Positions 44,613 through 57,500 of a stretch of DNA of 64,000 bases are shown piece after piece. The position numbers and the translations under genes are program-made. The DNA is from Xestospongia muta (Eukaryota > Porifera > Demospongiae > Haplosclerida > Petrosiidae). The stretch's first letter is position 1, and each line of letters opens with the position of its first letter. Where the stretch lies: assembly GCA_963693285.1 (NCBI GenBank), contig OY848923.1:5846920-5910919 (forward strand), given 5' to 3'. The notes under the pieces are model-generated. The model searched no databases, was not told where the DNA came from, and worked only from the letters and a program-made list of their open reading frames with translations.

Positions 44613-45746
44613 TAAATATTCTACTCTTGTATTTGACTATCAACAGTGGTGAATATAACTAAGTGACATACCATAACCTACTATAACTGGAGTGGAGTGA
44701 CTTAATGTAACCACTGATACATATTACAACCTTATCTGATCATTTCTAATTGCAAGTGACTGATCAAACAACTTTATACAGAGCTACTATCATCTTTGAA
44801 ATAATGAGAACAATAATGTGCCTGCCTAATTTTAGAAATTGTTAAGCATTCGTCATGGTCCATATAGTACTAAATTATTGTCAAATGTTATACCAGAAGT
44901 TTTGGCAAATATATGAATACTTTAAATGTGTTGATTCTGTTAGACACATGGGTTAAGTATAGTTTGTAACTCCACGGTGCTATATTGGTCTATGGCTTGA
45001 AAAAAATGACATGAATGTCTGCTGCACTTGAAAAGAGAACAGCTGGTATTTGACATGAGTCATCTATTATAGTAGCTCAATTTGAACATAATCCTTTCTA
45101 ATTGATATAAAACGTGAAGATAGCTAGTCATGAAAATAAACAATAAAGTCACAATATATATATGTAATACTCAAGTCAACAAGTTTGGGTATAGGTACAT
45201 AAAACCATCCTTTGATAATCTCTAAAATTGTATTTTTAAGATCTCTAGTATCTGTAACAATTTAAAGTGAATATATACCTAATCATTATTACCATGTCAT
45301 CTAGAGTAAGTGACCACTTATTGTTATATCTGTTTCCTATTAGCTTTTTGTAGTCATTTTGACATTCTTGTAAAAATAGTTGTCTTGTTATTGACTATTA
45401 AATTGTAACAATGTGTACAAACTTGTTTTTGGTTTAATCTACTTCATTTTTTGGAGGATAGTCCTTATGAAATTCTTAATAAAGATTCTGTTTGATGATG
45501 TCACCTTACAAAAGATTTGAAATATATATTTCAATATGTTACTTTACTTTGATTGATACATTTGGTAAGCTGTCTATTATATCTCTCATCCCATTATTGA
45601 TTATCATTATGATCTAGGCATGGGCCCAACTCCAACTCCACCATACCAAAGTACTTGAAGCTACAAATATTTAATAAGGTGTGGTAATCTAGCACCTTAG
45701 GTACGTGCTGCCAGTAAGCAAAGTAATTAGGATAACAAACTAAGCC
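44613..45746. other. D2-F intergenic region
   Basis: No gene seen. It contains the right copy of the dispersed direct repeat (about 45168-45390). The promoter of F should lie in the last few hundred bases. Confidence 0.5.
45168..45390. repeat. Dispersed direct repeat, right copy
   Basis: Same orientation as 21366-21590; shared blocks include CAATTTAAAGTGAATATATA and CATGTCATCTAGAGTAAGTG. Confidence 0.75.
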
Positions 45747-46461
45747 ATGGCTACTATTGTCTTCTGCTTGCTTGCCTTTTTACATTGTTTTTATCCTGTA
45801 AACTCATTTTCTAGTGGTGCACCTGCAAGTACTTGTAGCTCTATAACTCCTGGTCATGGTGGATCATCACAGACTCTTCCAGGAGGCTTCTTTCTCTACT
45901 CAAGTCTGATTGATTGTGGAGGTAACTATATTGCCAATCAGGCCTATACTGGTAAGTGTATATAAAGAAACAGATTATCACTTTGTCATTTTATTCTGTC
46001 AATAGTCAAACTCGAAGGTGGTCAGTCATTTAAAGGTTTCCTGATTCAAACCAGACAGTTTGGATCAACTACACCAATTGGCTCTTTCTCATCTTTACCA
46101 TCTGGAACTAAAACACTCTCTTGCTTTGAAGTGGCAACAGCCAGTGTAGGAACTCACTCGATATTTATTCCTCTTTTTATCCATAACTTTATAGGTAACT
46201 CACTCAAATAACAATGATAAAACAAGTGTTATGTTTACTTGGACAGCACCTTCAACACCTGGAATAGTTGAATTCAGGTGAATGTATGATAATGATGTTG
46301 CTATTTGAGTGTTTTTTATATCTCCAGGTATGCAGTTGTTGTTCAAAACAGCCAAGGTATTAATATTTATTATGCCAACATCAATGCTACTCAATTCAGA
46401 GTAAGATAGATATTAGCAATGTCTTTATTTTGCTCTTACATAATTATTATACTTGGAATAG

Positions 46462-46701
46462 CCAACTGGAGTTTCCTGTACACTTTCTTCTATCCCTACA
46501 ATGTCTTCAAGTCCTGCAGCAATGCCATCCTCTGTCAGTATGTCTTCCTCTGCAATGACATCTTCTAGTATTCCTCCTGGTACTATGCCAGAACCTAGTG
46601 CCTCCTCTACAATGCCTACCCCAAGCAGTACCTCTCCCATACCATCTTTATCTTCATCTAATGCACCAAGTAGTAGTCCTAGTTGCCCTGCCACTGATAA
46701 G
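46462..46701 (+). other. Mucin-like Ser/Thr/Pro linker exon of gene F
   Basis: Eighty codons dominated by Ser, Pro, Thr, Met and Ala. The same exon in G is 55263-55502. A/B/C have only the 24-nt microexon near this position. The linker is probably O-glycosylated and spaces Reeler from DOMON 1. Confidence 0.8.
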
Positions 46702-47716
46702 GTAATACTTTAATAGTACTATCTATGTATGATTGATGACAGTAAGTTAGATTTTATATGTTACCAATTGAGTAACTACAATTAAGGGAGTATACAAAAA
46801 TAGTAGAGTTTGTTTAATTGTATCAGTTGTAATGATACGCTTGAATGCTGAGTGTATATTATTTGAGAGAACTAATAAGAACACGAATGGCATATCAGTA
46901 TATACACTGTTTCAATACTTACTTGCATGTAAATGTACTTTTAAATAGCTATAATACAAATACAATAGAGTTGTTTGTATCAGTTGTAATATTATCTTTG
47001 AATGCTGAGTGTACTAGTTGACTGAAGTGATGAGGAATAAAATATTGTTGGAAACACATTAGTATATACTATATATTACAACACCTACTTACAATGTATA
47101 TGATCATTTTATTATTTACTTGTTTTGAACAACAATACTAGTTGCCATAGAATGATATATTGTTATGTCTAACTGTCTATATATATTACAGACTGCATCA
47201 TCTTTATTTCCTATTGTGTTTCGTGCACCAAATAACTGTGAAAGAGAACAATGTACATTCTATTGGGCTATGGGACCTAATACTGCAAATCCTCAATATT
47301 TAGATGTGTATATGGAAGGTACTGCTGCTGGATGGATGGCTGTTGGCTTCTCTGATGATCAAATGATGGTAAACAGTAATTGTTTTATAGAAAACATAGT
47401 TTTTATAGACATTATAACAATGAAAAACAACCATTATGAACATATAGTTTATTTAATACTATTATTTCATAGGCTAATACTGATGTACTTGGTTGTCGTG
47501 TCAACACTGACAATACAGTGACTGTAGTTGATGGTTGGAACCCAATACCAAATCGTTCCCCGAATCAACTAGATAACACTCAAGAAGGACTGTGTACTTA
47601 ATACAGGATATACTAATGGAAGAATTTCTTGTTTGTAAGTAACATCTAATAATTAGTATACTAACTAAAACTAAATTAAATTAATAAATAAACAAAAGTT
47701 CAATTGTATGACTAGC

Positions 47717-48054
47717 TTAATAATACCAAATTCAAACTAAATATTTTAAAACCTACCCAAACCAAAAATATGACTAAACTTTAAATTTCATTTGATAATT
47801 GTATTTGTTGTCCTTATTGTTTATTGGTTTTGGCATATAAAACCTAACAACATATTAAGATCTGCTTATAAGGATATTTGTATTTTTAATAATACCAAAC
47901 TCAAACTAAATATTTTAGAACCTACCTACCCAAACCAAAAATATGACTAAACTTTAAATTCATTTGATAATTGTATTTGTTGACCTTATTGTTTATTGGT
48001 TTTGGCATATAAAACCTAACAACATATTAAGATCTGCTTATAAGGAAATTTGTA
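47717..48054. repeat. Two tandem 169-bp direct repeats in a gene F intron
   Basis: Unit 1 from 47717 and unit 2 from 47886 both begin TTAATAATACCAAA and share AACCTA, CAAAAATATGACTAAACTTT and GGCATATAAAACCTAACAAC. They differ at a few bases. Gene G lacks this segment. Confidence 0.85.
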
Positions 48055-49697
48055 TTTGTAGCTCTCACTAACTGTCACAAACTGTAACTACATGTAACTA
48101 CATTCATTGCCATTATGTACTGTTTAAATATGGCTTATGTTCTGTCAAAATCAAAGCTGCTGTGCTAAGCATATATCTTGAAGAGTTTAATTTCAGGTAT
48201 ATTTAAAATTGCTATACATGAACTTGTTTTCATTATGACACAAATTAATTAGTCTTACAAAACACATAAAGCATTTGCCAAGTTAGTTACAGTGAACAAA
48301 TTTGACAATATCTTATCCAAACTTGGAGCACTCCTTTGAAACAGATCACTAAATTAACTAAAACTAAAAAATCTTCAGACACTACTGAAACTGAAACTAA
48401 ACTTTTTATAACTTTTATCATACTAAAACAATACTAATAATATAATAATATTCATGAAGTGTACTAAAATAGATAGCATTAAACTGTTGATAGAATATAT
48501 TTTATAGAACTTAAACAAAATTCAATTCTTTTTTAAAACCTTATTTTCTTCATATATAGCAGCTGTATCTTTTTCATTGTGTCATGAATTTCATGTTCAC
48601 ATAATATAGCACACCTTTATTTAATTAATAATGTTGAGTATATTATAACTCAAAGTCAGTTAATATTTAGTTCTAATTATGAGAATTGAAAGGCTTTAAC
48701 TATTGAAATTGAAGTAATATAAATTATAGTGATTTTTAAAGTAAAGTTATGACTATTCAAAATTATTGCAATATTTATTTATTTATTTTGTCATAATACA
48801 TATAGCAGCTGAATTATTAATATTTGATATCTTTTTATTATTTATATTTAGTAGATCAGTTGGTATATCAAATGTTGGACAAGATCTTGACTTGGACAAT
48901 TCTCTTTGGATAATTAGAGGATATCGTACTGAACGCAGTAAGTCTGGCTTGTGTTTATCAAATAAATTATCTCAGCTGGTTCATAACATGTTATATTATT
49001 TGACATTGTGTTTGCCTCCAGACTTGCAATTTTACAACTAAACTTGTAATCAATTAATTACAAATGGCATGTTCATATAAAAGTATTCATATATACTAGC
49101 TTACATTAAAATGTATCAATTGTACATTGTCTTCTTGATTAGATTCATAATTGGAAACACATCTTTACTCTATTTTTTAAGGTCAATCATCTAGCAACTT
49201 ACAATATCATAGTTCTGGCACTCCACAATTCAGTCAGAAACGATACAATCCATTAAGAGATACAAATAGTGTCACACAACCACCTAGTACAAACAAAACT
49301 TGTCCAAGTGCCCCTGTAAGTTGAGTTTACTGCTTATAGTACACCTGCTATTGATTTTATGCAATATACCATATTATAAACTGTGTATTATGTATTTTCA
49401 GTCTCCCAATGCTACTTATCCAGTACGTGTGGGTACATTAGGAGGTGACTATTTTTTTGCTGCTAGAAGGAATAATGAGAACAGTGACTTTATTGATATT
49501 CATTTGGAGGGTACTGCTGAGGGATGGGTTGCCGTGGGATTTACTACTTCAAAAACAATGGTAAGTATATTTTATTTAATAGGACTACAGTACAATAGCT
49601 TCTTCTATCTCTTCTAGTCTGACAGTGATGTATTAGCATGTAAGAGAGACTCTACATCTGATATAGTCTATGCTATTGATACATGGAATCCTAGTAC

Positions 49698-50720
49698 TAG
49701 ATATTCTGCTAATATTATTGATAATAATCAGATAGGAATGTGTGAACATGTCACTGAATACAATAATGGAAGAGTTACATGCATGTAAGTATAAGTCATA
49801 AATTTTCTGTACTATTAATAAGCTATTCAGTTTCAGTCAATATATTGGTGTTATCAATGAGGGACAAGATCTTAACCTTAATCAGTCACTATATCTTATC
49901 CATAGTGCTATGAGTTCAGGAAGAGGTATAATTATACTTATAATTAAATAGTGTCAATTATTTCTGATTATTAGGTTTGTCATCAGAGGGTCTTCTTAAA
50001 CATAGTAGTACTCCATCTATCTCTGATCAACAAACTAACATAGTAGTTGCTGCTTCTAACATTTCCAAAGGATCAAGCTCAATTGTTAATTCATTCAGTT
50101 ATTTATTTATGTTAATGTTAATGTTTTGGTTTAGTTTATTGTAAGTTCTAGACTGTTCTTTGCTGCTACCTTTTGCAAAAATGTATTTGATTTCTAAGTC
50201 CTAATTAGGTGTTGATTATTTATGATCCAAGTGTGATGCTTTCAATATATTTCCTTTGGTTTATGACTTGCTTTAAGACTTGGTTTATGACTTTTGTTTT
50301 ATCTCAAATGTTTATGTTACATCAGCACTCTCTGCTTTCTGTAATAAAATAGTATTTTTTTGGTTTGTCAAAATAGGAAACTAAGTCCATAAAGTAGTCT
50401 GACATTTGGTGGCTTAGATTATACATAAGTTTTATTGACAATTGTGCATTAGAAATGTCAACTTAATCCAGTAAGAGATACCAAAGTCGTGGTAGAGGAG
50501 AAGCTTGAAGACTTGTTGATGATGTATTAGAAGTCATACAGGAACAGAAAGAGAAGTTTGCAAATGAGCAAGCCCATTAAAATAATGTATGATAATGTAA
50601 GTTTAAACCAGTTTGACCTGAAATACATACAGGACAAATACAATGTATCTTAAGTTACTAGGACTCACTGTTAGTTCTGTATTCTTGTATTATCCATAGA
50701 TTGTTACTTAAATCTAAATG
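49698..50720 (+). repeat. Duplicated 3' end of gene F, source copy
   Basis: From within DOMON 2 exon 49618 through about 575 bp past the stop. The segment recurs at about 52641-53640, and a more decayed version at about 60300-61025. Confidence 0.8.
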
Positions 50721-51232
50721 TTGTCCCATACCAGTGATACCAGTAGACCAACTAAATCTGTATAATTAGATATGTCCATTTGATTAGTCATTAATACATT
50801 AAAAGTCATGATTTAATAAATGTGTTGGTATGTTTGGAGACTCTTTACCAATAAACTTACACATAAAATCTGATGATAAATTGCCTGACTATTTCATGCC
50901 AGTAAACAAGTTAGTAGTAGAAGGCAGAATGTGAAAAGAAGTAATCATATGTCTTATTCTAAGTCAATGACATGTAAACATGAGATGTAGCTTCATAACA
51001 GTAGATGGACAAATATGATTACTGCTAGGCTAGTATTGATATAGAAGATACAGATGACTCTAGCTGATGACTCAATGACATACAAACCAAGTAGACCAGT
51101 GGGTGCAGCTTGACACAGGCTATGAATATTATTAGTATTATATGGAATGTGAATTATGTGAATGAATGTAAACCTGTTTATAACTACAGTTTAGTTTGAC
51201 TAACAAACATTAAATTCTGCCATTGCTATAGC

Positions 51233-51362
51233 TAGCATTATGTGTGCACAGACGTTCTTGAGTGCCCTCCAGTTGGTTAGATGAATAGTTTGGTAACAGA
51301 TTCCAATTATTAATCACAGTGACAATACTGTTTAGTACGCAACAACCTAAAATGTCAGTAGC

Positions 51363-51370
<8 letters not shown>
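51233..51370 (-). pseudogene. DOMON 1 exon fragment
   Basis: Minus strand reads ATDILGC, then VTVINNWN and a QLEGTQERLC-like end, matching gene G exon 56267-56430 with substitutions. A second, shorter trace is at 53636-53705. Confidence 0.7.

Positions 51371-51400
<30 letters not shown>
51367..51400. repeat. (AT)n microsatellite
   Basis: TA run just before the interspersed repeat copy 2. Confidence 0.9.
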
Positions 51401-51421
51401 TATTAAAAAATTAAGAAATAA

Positions 51422-52374
51422 AAAGGCATTAAAGTGCCGAACCTCGCTGCAGTTTCTAAGTTATTTATAAATCCTATGCCAGCTTAGGCCCAGCTATGAT
51501 GTTATTGCAAGAAAATTTAACATTCCAGAAGGTGTGGTTATAAAATGGTAAGCTTTGTCATTCTGTATATGCTCATTAATTGTTGCTTGATTTCTAGCTT
51601 TGCCATGTTTGTGAAGCAATAACTGAGTAAGTGATAGTGTCATTCAATTGCCAATCAAGATTAAGTGCTAATTTCGTGATGAAAAGTTTCTCTGAGTCTT
51701 TACATGACCCTTTAAAATGTATCAATATTTCATATACAAAATTTATTGTAACTTGAAGATGAAACGTTCTTTGGAAATATAAATCAATATATTATCTATT
51801 AGTCAGAGTCTTTTTAGTGCTTGTAGATGTTTCCTGAATGCGTTACTTCCCTCCAAGTCCACAAAACATTTTTCAGAACTTTTCTAACGATTACTTCGAC
51901 CAACGGCCTTCTGTCTTGCTGATCCGTATTCCTCTGAGATTGTTTACAACATACTAAAAACGTAGTGTCTATTCGTCCGGCAGGAAATGTATACTTTGTT
52001 GTATAAAGGTTTAGGGGGTGGGGATCAGTTTAATACACAACAAAGTATACATTTCCTGCCGGACAAATAGACACTGCCTACTAAAAAATCTCCACGTTAA
52101 CTTTTTTACTTTTCGAGAAACGGCACTTGACCTCTGCAGCCTGAAAATTCTTTTGTGAGTTTTAAGCTTCTGTTTTTCTTGACGATGTTCTTGATACTAC
52201 TGTTGTAAAGTCCACATGTTTTTCTATTCGTTGCTAAGCGTTGGTAGCTGCTAACGCTTCGGTTGCCAAGTTATAGCAGTTCAAAAAAACAACCCCGGTA
52301 ACAGACACACACACACACACACACGCAAACAGACTACAGTACCCTCGCTATGGGCCCACGCACAGCGAGGTTAA
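51422..52374 (-). mobile_element. Interspersed repeat, copy 2, carrying a nested MITE
   Basis: Reverse complement of the element at 13592-14442, ending AGCGAGGTTAA. It is flanked by TAA on both sides (51419-51421 and 52375-52377). The homologous sequence near 53740 (TTAAGAAATAATGTAGTC) lacks it, which defines the insertion. Without the nested insertion it is about 826 bp. Confidence 0.8.
51961..52078. mobile_element. 118-bp palindromic MITE nested in the interspersed repeat
   Basis: Inverted arms of 39 nt (51964-52002 and 52037-52075) differ at one position; each starts AGTGTCTATT at its outer end. It is flanked by a perfect 9-bp duplication TACTAAAAA (51952-51960 and 52079-52087), and copy 1 of the host repeat has the empty site. 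A 9-bp target duplication is typical of Mutator-like (MULE) elements. Confidence 0.85.
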
Positions 52375-52429
52375 TAATGTAGTCATTTTTATCATGCTTG
52401 ACCTTTTCAAGAGAGTATTTAGTTTGCTA

Positions 52430-53640
52430 AGATTCTCACCATCATTGGGTCATTGAGAAGCCAACAGGCATCCATTAGGCTCAACCAGACTAATTGGCTC
52501 TTTCTCCTTGCTACCATCAGGAATTAATGTAAAAGCTCACTTGTTGTATGCTTTTTAATTGTTCTGCATCAGGCAACTCATACAAATAACGATCTTAAGA
52601 TGACTATTACATTTACTTGGACAGCTCATTCAAATTCTGGAAGATATTCTGCTAATATTATTGACAATAATCAGATAGGAATGTGTGAACATGTCACTGA
52701 ATACAATAATGGAAGAATTACATGCATGTAAGTATAAGTCATAAATTTTCTGTACTATTAATAAGCTATTCAGTTTCAGTCGATATATTGGTGTTATCAA
52801 TGAGGGACAAGATCTTAACCTTAATTAGTCACTATATCTTATCCATAGTGCTATGAGTTCAGGAAGAGGTATATACTTATAATTAAATAGTGTCAATTAT
52901 TTCTGATAATTAGGTTTGTCATCAGAGGGTCTTCTTAAACATAGTAGTACTCCATCTATCTCTGATCAACAAACTAACATAGTAGTTGCTGCTACTAACA
53001 TTTCCAAAGGATCAAGCTCAATTGTTAATTCATTCAGTTATTTATTTATGTTAATGTTAATGTTTTGGTTTAGTTTATTGTAAGTTCTAGACTGTTCTTT
53101 AATTGCTGCTACCTTTTGCAAAAATGTATTTGAGTTTGAAGTGCTAATTAGGTGTTGATTATTTATGATCCAAGTGTGATGCTTTTAATATATTTCCTTT
53201 GGTTTATGACTTTTGTTTTGATCTTAAATGTTTATGTTACATCAGCACTCTCTGCTTTCTGTAATAAAATAGTATTTTTTGATTTGTCAGAATAGGAAAG
53301 CAAGTCCATAAAAGTAGTCTGACATTTGGTAGCTTAGATTATACATAAGTTTTATTGACAATTGTGCATTAGAAATGTCAACTTAATCCAGTAAGAGATA
53401 CCAAAGTCATGGTAGAGGAGAAGCTTGAAGACTTGTTGATGATGTATTAGAAGTCATACAGGAACAGAAAGAGAAGTTTGCAAACGAGCAAGGCCATCAA
53501 AATAGTGTATGATAATTTAAGTTGAAACAAGTTTGACCTGAAATACATACAGGATAAATACAATGTATCTTAAGTTGCTAGGACTCACTGTTAGTTCTGT
53601 AACCTTGTATTATCCATAGATTGTTACTTAAATCAGATTC
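52430..53640 (+). pseudogene. Chimeric relic: Reeler scraps joined to a second copy of the gene F 3' end
   Basis: About 52430-52640 resembles Reeler exons 2-3 (GSFSLLPS-like, then ITFTWTAHSNSG). At 52641 it switches directly into the DOMON 2 exon (RYSANIIDNNQIGMCEH). The next exon has a TAG (LNLN then stop). The hydrophobic tail exon 52914-53083 is still open and near-identical to that of F. Confidence 0.8.
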
Positions 53641-53749
53641 CAATTATTAATCACATTGACAAACTGTTTAGTACACAACAACCTAAAACGTCAGTAACAC
53701 CCTATATATATATAATACTATAAAAAAATTAAGAAATAATGTAGTCATT

Positions 53750-54440
53750 TTTGTTTTACTACAATTTTCACCATCATTGGGAAATCCAGAAGCCAAACAG
53801 CCACCCACTAGGCTCAACCACATTAATTGGCTCTTTCTCCTCACTACCATCAGCTAAGAATTAAACTTCTGGTAAGGCTACAGCCAGTGTAAAAGCTTAC
53901 TTGTTATATGCTTTTTAATTGTTTTGCATCAGGTAACTCATACAAATAACAAACTTAAGATGATCATTACATTTATTTGGACATGCAGCTCCTTCAAATT
54001 CTGGAAGAGTTGAATTTAGGTAAAGGTGATTAGAGCATTCATATTGTTTCTTGCATTGATGTAGACAAGCAGTAGTTTTTGTATAATTTCATCATCATCT
54101 CCAATGTCATCTGATAATCTTGTGTCTTCTTCAACTGTAAACAACAACAACCATAGCCTCATCTACAGTTATTTAATCATCCTCTGCTACTTTGAGTTCA
54201 TCAGTTACTTCTGTGACTTCATCTTCAATAATGACATCTTCTGAAGCAGTGACATCATCAATACCAGTGCCATTCTCCTCTGTATACTTCTTCAGCTGTT
54301 CTTTCGTCAACGACTTCTGTTATAGTATCATCTCTTCACTGGTAACATCATTGTTTATCTTCAAATTGCTGTGCTTGAATGAGGATACCTTTAAAGGACT
54401 GACTACCTTCACGTTTGATTAAATATGGAAAAAATATATG
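53750..54440. pseudogene. Mixed Reeler and mucin-linker relics
   Basis: Plus strand: a Reeler exon 2/3 relic at about 53750-54020 and a Ser/Thr-rich stretch at 54180-54330 (SSSVTSVTSSSIMTSSEAVT) resembling the linker exon. Minus strand: a Reeler exon 2 scrap at about 54385-54440. The same trio, again with the last piece reversed, is at 61030-61500. Confidence 0.65.
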
Positions 54441-54547
54441 TTAGTGTGTTTTTTTAATTTCTTATTTACCAGTATATGACTGCACCCCTTAGAATGGGCG
54501 GGGCTGCTTCAAACTAATTCGTTGTAATTAGGATAACAATCGAAGCC

Positions 54548-57500
54548 ATGGCTACTATTGTCTTCTGCTTGCTTGCCTTTTTACATTGTTTTTCTCCTGT
54601 AAACTCATTTCCTGGTGGTGCACCTACGAGTGCTTGTAGCTCTATAACTCCTGGTCATGGTGGGTCATCACAGACTCTTCCAGGAGGCTTCTTTCTCTAC
54701 TCAAGTCTGATTGATTGTGGAGGTAACTATATTGCCAATCAGGATTATACTGGTAAGTGTAAATAAAGAAACAGATTATCACTTTGTCCTTTTATTCTGT
54801 CAATAGTCAAACTTGAAGGTAGTCAGTCATTTAAAGGTTTCCTGATTCAGGCTAGACAGTTTGGATCAACTACACCAATTGGCTCATTCTCATCTCTATC
54901 ATCTGGCACTAAAACACTCTCTTGCTCTGGAGTGACAACAGCCAGTGTAGGAACTTACTCAATATGTATTCGTCTTATCTATCCATAACTTTATAGGTGA
55001 CTCACTCAAATAACAATGATAAAACGAGTGTTATGTTTACTTGGACAGCACCTTCAACACCTGGAATGGTTGAATTCAGGTGAATGTATGATAATGATGT
55101 TGCTATTTGAGTGTTTTTATATCTCCAGGTATGCAGTTGTTGTTCAAAACAGCCAAGGTATTAATACTTATTATGCCAATATCAATGCTACTCAATTCAG
55201 AGTAAGATAGATATTAGCAATGTGTTTATTTTGCTCTTACATAATTATTATACTTGGAATAGCCAACTGGAGTTTCCTGTACACTTTCTTCTATCCCTAC
55301 AATGTCTTCAAGTCCTGCAGCAATGCCATCCTCTGTCAGTATGTCTTCCTCTGCAATGACATCTTCTAGTGTTCCTCCTGGTACTATGCCAGAACCTAGT
55401 GCCTCCTCTACAATGCCTACCCCAAGCAGTACCTCTTCCATACCACCTTTATCTTCATCTAATGCACCAAGTAGTAGTCCTAGTTGCCCTGCCACTGATA
55501 AGGTAATACTTTAATAGTACTATGTATGATTGATAACAGTAAGTTAGATGTTTTGAGTAACTACAATTATCAAGGGAGTATACAAATATAGTGGAGTTTG
55601 TTTAATTGTATCAGCTGTAATGATATGTTTGAATGCTGAGTGTATATTATTTGAGAGAACTAATAAGAAAATGAATGGCATATCAGTATATACACTGTTC
55701 CAACACTTACTTGCATGTAAATGTACTTTTAAATAGCTATAATACAAATATAATATAGTTGTTTGTATCAGTTGTAATAGTATCTTTGAATGCTGAGTGT
55801 ACTAATTGACTGAAGTGATGAGGAAAAGAATGTTGTTGCAAACATATCAGTATATACTATATATTACAACACCTACTTACAAGTAATTTATGTATATGAT
55901 CATTTTATTATTTACTTGTTTTAAACAACAATACTAGTTGCCATAGAATGATATATTGTTATGTCTAACTGTCTATATATATCACAGACTGCATCATCTT
56001 TATTTCCTATTGTGTTTCGTGCACCAAATAACTGTGAAAGAGAACAATGTACATTCTATTGGGCTATGGGACCTAATACTGCAAATCCTCAATATTTAGA
56101 TGTGTATATGGAAGGTACTGCTGCTGGCTGGCTGGCTGTTGGCTTCTCTGATGATCAAATGATGGTAAACAGTAATTGTTTCATCCAAAACAGTTTTTAT
56201 AGACATTACAACAATGGAAAACAACCATTATGAACATATAGTTTATTTAATACTATTATTTCATAGGCTAATACTGATGTACTTGGTTGTCGTGTCAACA
56301 CTGACAATACAGTGACTGTTGTGGATGGTTGGAACTCACCTCCAAATCGTTCCCCAAATCAACTAGATAACACACAAGAAGGACTGTGTACTTATAATAC
56401 AGAATATACTAATGGGAGAATTTCATGTCTGTAAGTAACACCTAATAATTATAATAATATTTATGAAGCAAGCATTCCCAAATGGGCATATCAGTATGTG
56501 CAAAGTGCTAATATTATTCATAATATTGATAAAAGAAGGGTGTGCTGTCATATTTTAATTGTTTATAAGTGTTATGTAAAATGAAATTCATGATAAAATG
56601 AAACAAGATACAGCTGCTACATAAAGAAAATAGTCGTTTCTTTAAAGAAGTGCAATTGCTTAAATGCTATATAATATACTCTATTGTATTAGCAGTTTAA
56701 TGCTGTCATGATACACAGTCAATTAATACTGATTTTAAAGTGAAGACTTCTTAAATTAGATGTTTGAAGTCATTATGATATTCATTTCTTTATTTTCTCA
56801 TAATACATATAGCAGCTGAATTATTATTATTTGATATCTTTATATTATTTAGATTTAGTAGATCAGTTGGTATATCAAATGTTGGACAAGATCTTGACTT
56901 GGACAATTCTCTTTGGATAATTAGAGGATATCTTACTGAACCCAGTAAGTCTGGCTTGTGTTTATCAAATAAATTATCTCAGCTGGTTCATAACATGTTA
57001 TATAGTTTGACATTGTGTTCACCTATAGACTTACATGTAACTGAATTTGTAATCAATTTATTATTACAAATAGCGTGTTCATATAATTAAAGTATACAAA
57101 TACACTAGCTTACATTAAGATTTTTCTTCCTATTAATTGTACACTGTCTTGATCAGATACATAATTGGAAACACATCTTTACTCTATTTTTAAGGTCAAT
57201 CATCTAGCAACCTACAATATCATAGTTCTGGCACTCCACAATTCAGTCAGAAAAGATACAATCCATTAAGAGATACAAATAGAGTCACACAACCACCTAG
57301 TACAAACAAAACTTGTCCAAGTGCTCCTGTGAGTTGAGTTTACTGATTATAGTACAAATAGTATTGATATTATGCAATATACCATATTATAAACTGTGTA
57401 TTATGTATTTTCAGCCTGACAATGCTACCTATCCAGTACGTGTGCGCTCATCAGAAGGTGACTATTTCTTTGCTGCTAGAAGGAATAATGAGAACAGTGA

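Larger units (their letters stand above)
45747..50144 (+). pseudogene. Gene F: Reeler-DOMON-DOMON paralog ending in a GPI-like tail, with two lesions
   Basis: Exons homologous to G: 45747-45951, 46006-46145, 46195-46277, 46328-46400, 46462-46701, 47192-47368, 47473-47634, 48846-48937, 49182-49315, 49402-49560, 49618-49784, 49831-49925, 49975-50144. Signal peptide MATIVFCLLAFLHCF, Reeler, Ser/Thr/Pro-rich linker (46462-46701), DOMON 1 (GWMAVGFSDD), DOMON 2 (GWVAVGFT, SDSDVLACK). The last exon starts like G exon 13 (GLSSEGLLKHSSTPS) but then reads through to a Ser/Asn-rich stretch and a hydrophobic end (YLFMLMLMFWFSLL) with no b561, resembling a GPI-anchor signal. Lesions: two bases missing near 47599 relative to G create an in-frame TAA, and the acceptor before 48846 reads AT where G has AG. 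Either it is dying, or a shortened product is made. Confidence 0.75.

Noticed and set aside
46425..46694. 89-codon minus-strand frame, repeated at 55226-55495
   Set aside because: It is the antisense of the Ser/Thr/Pro linker exon; conservation between F and G follows from the sense exon.
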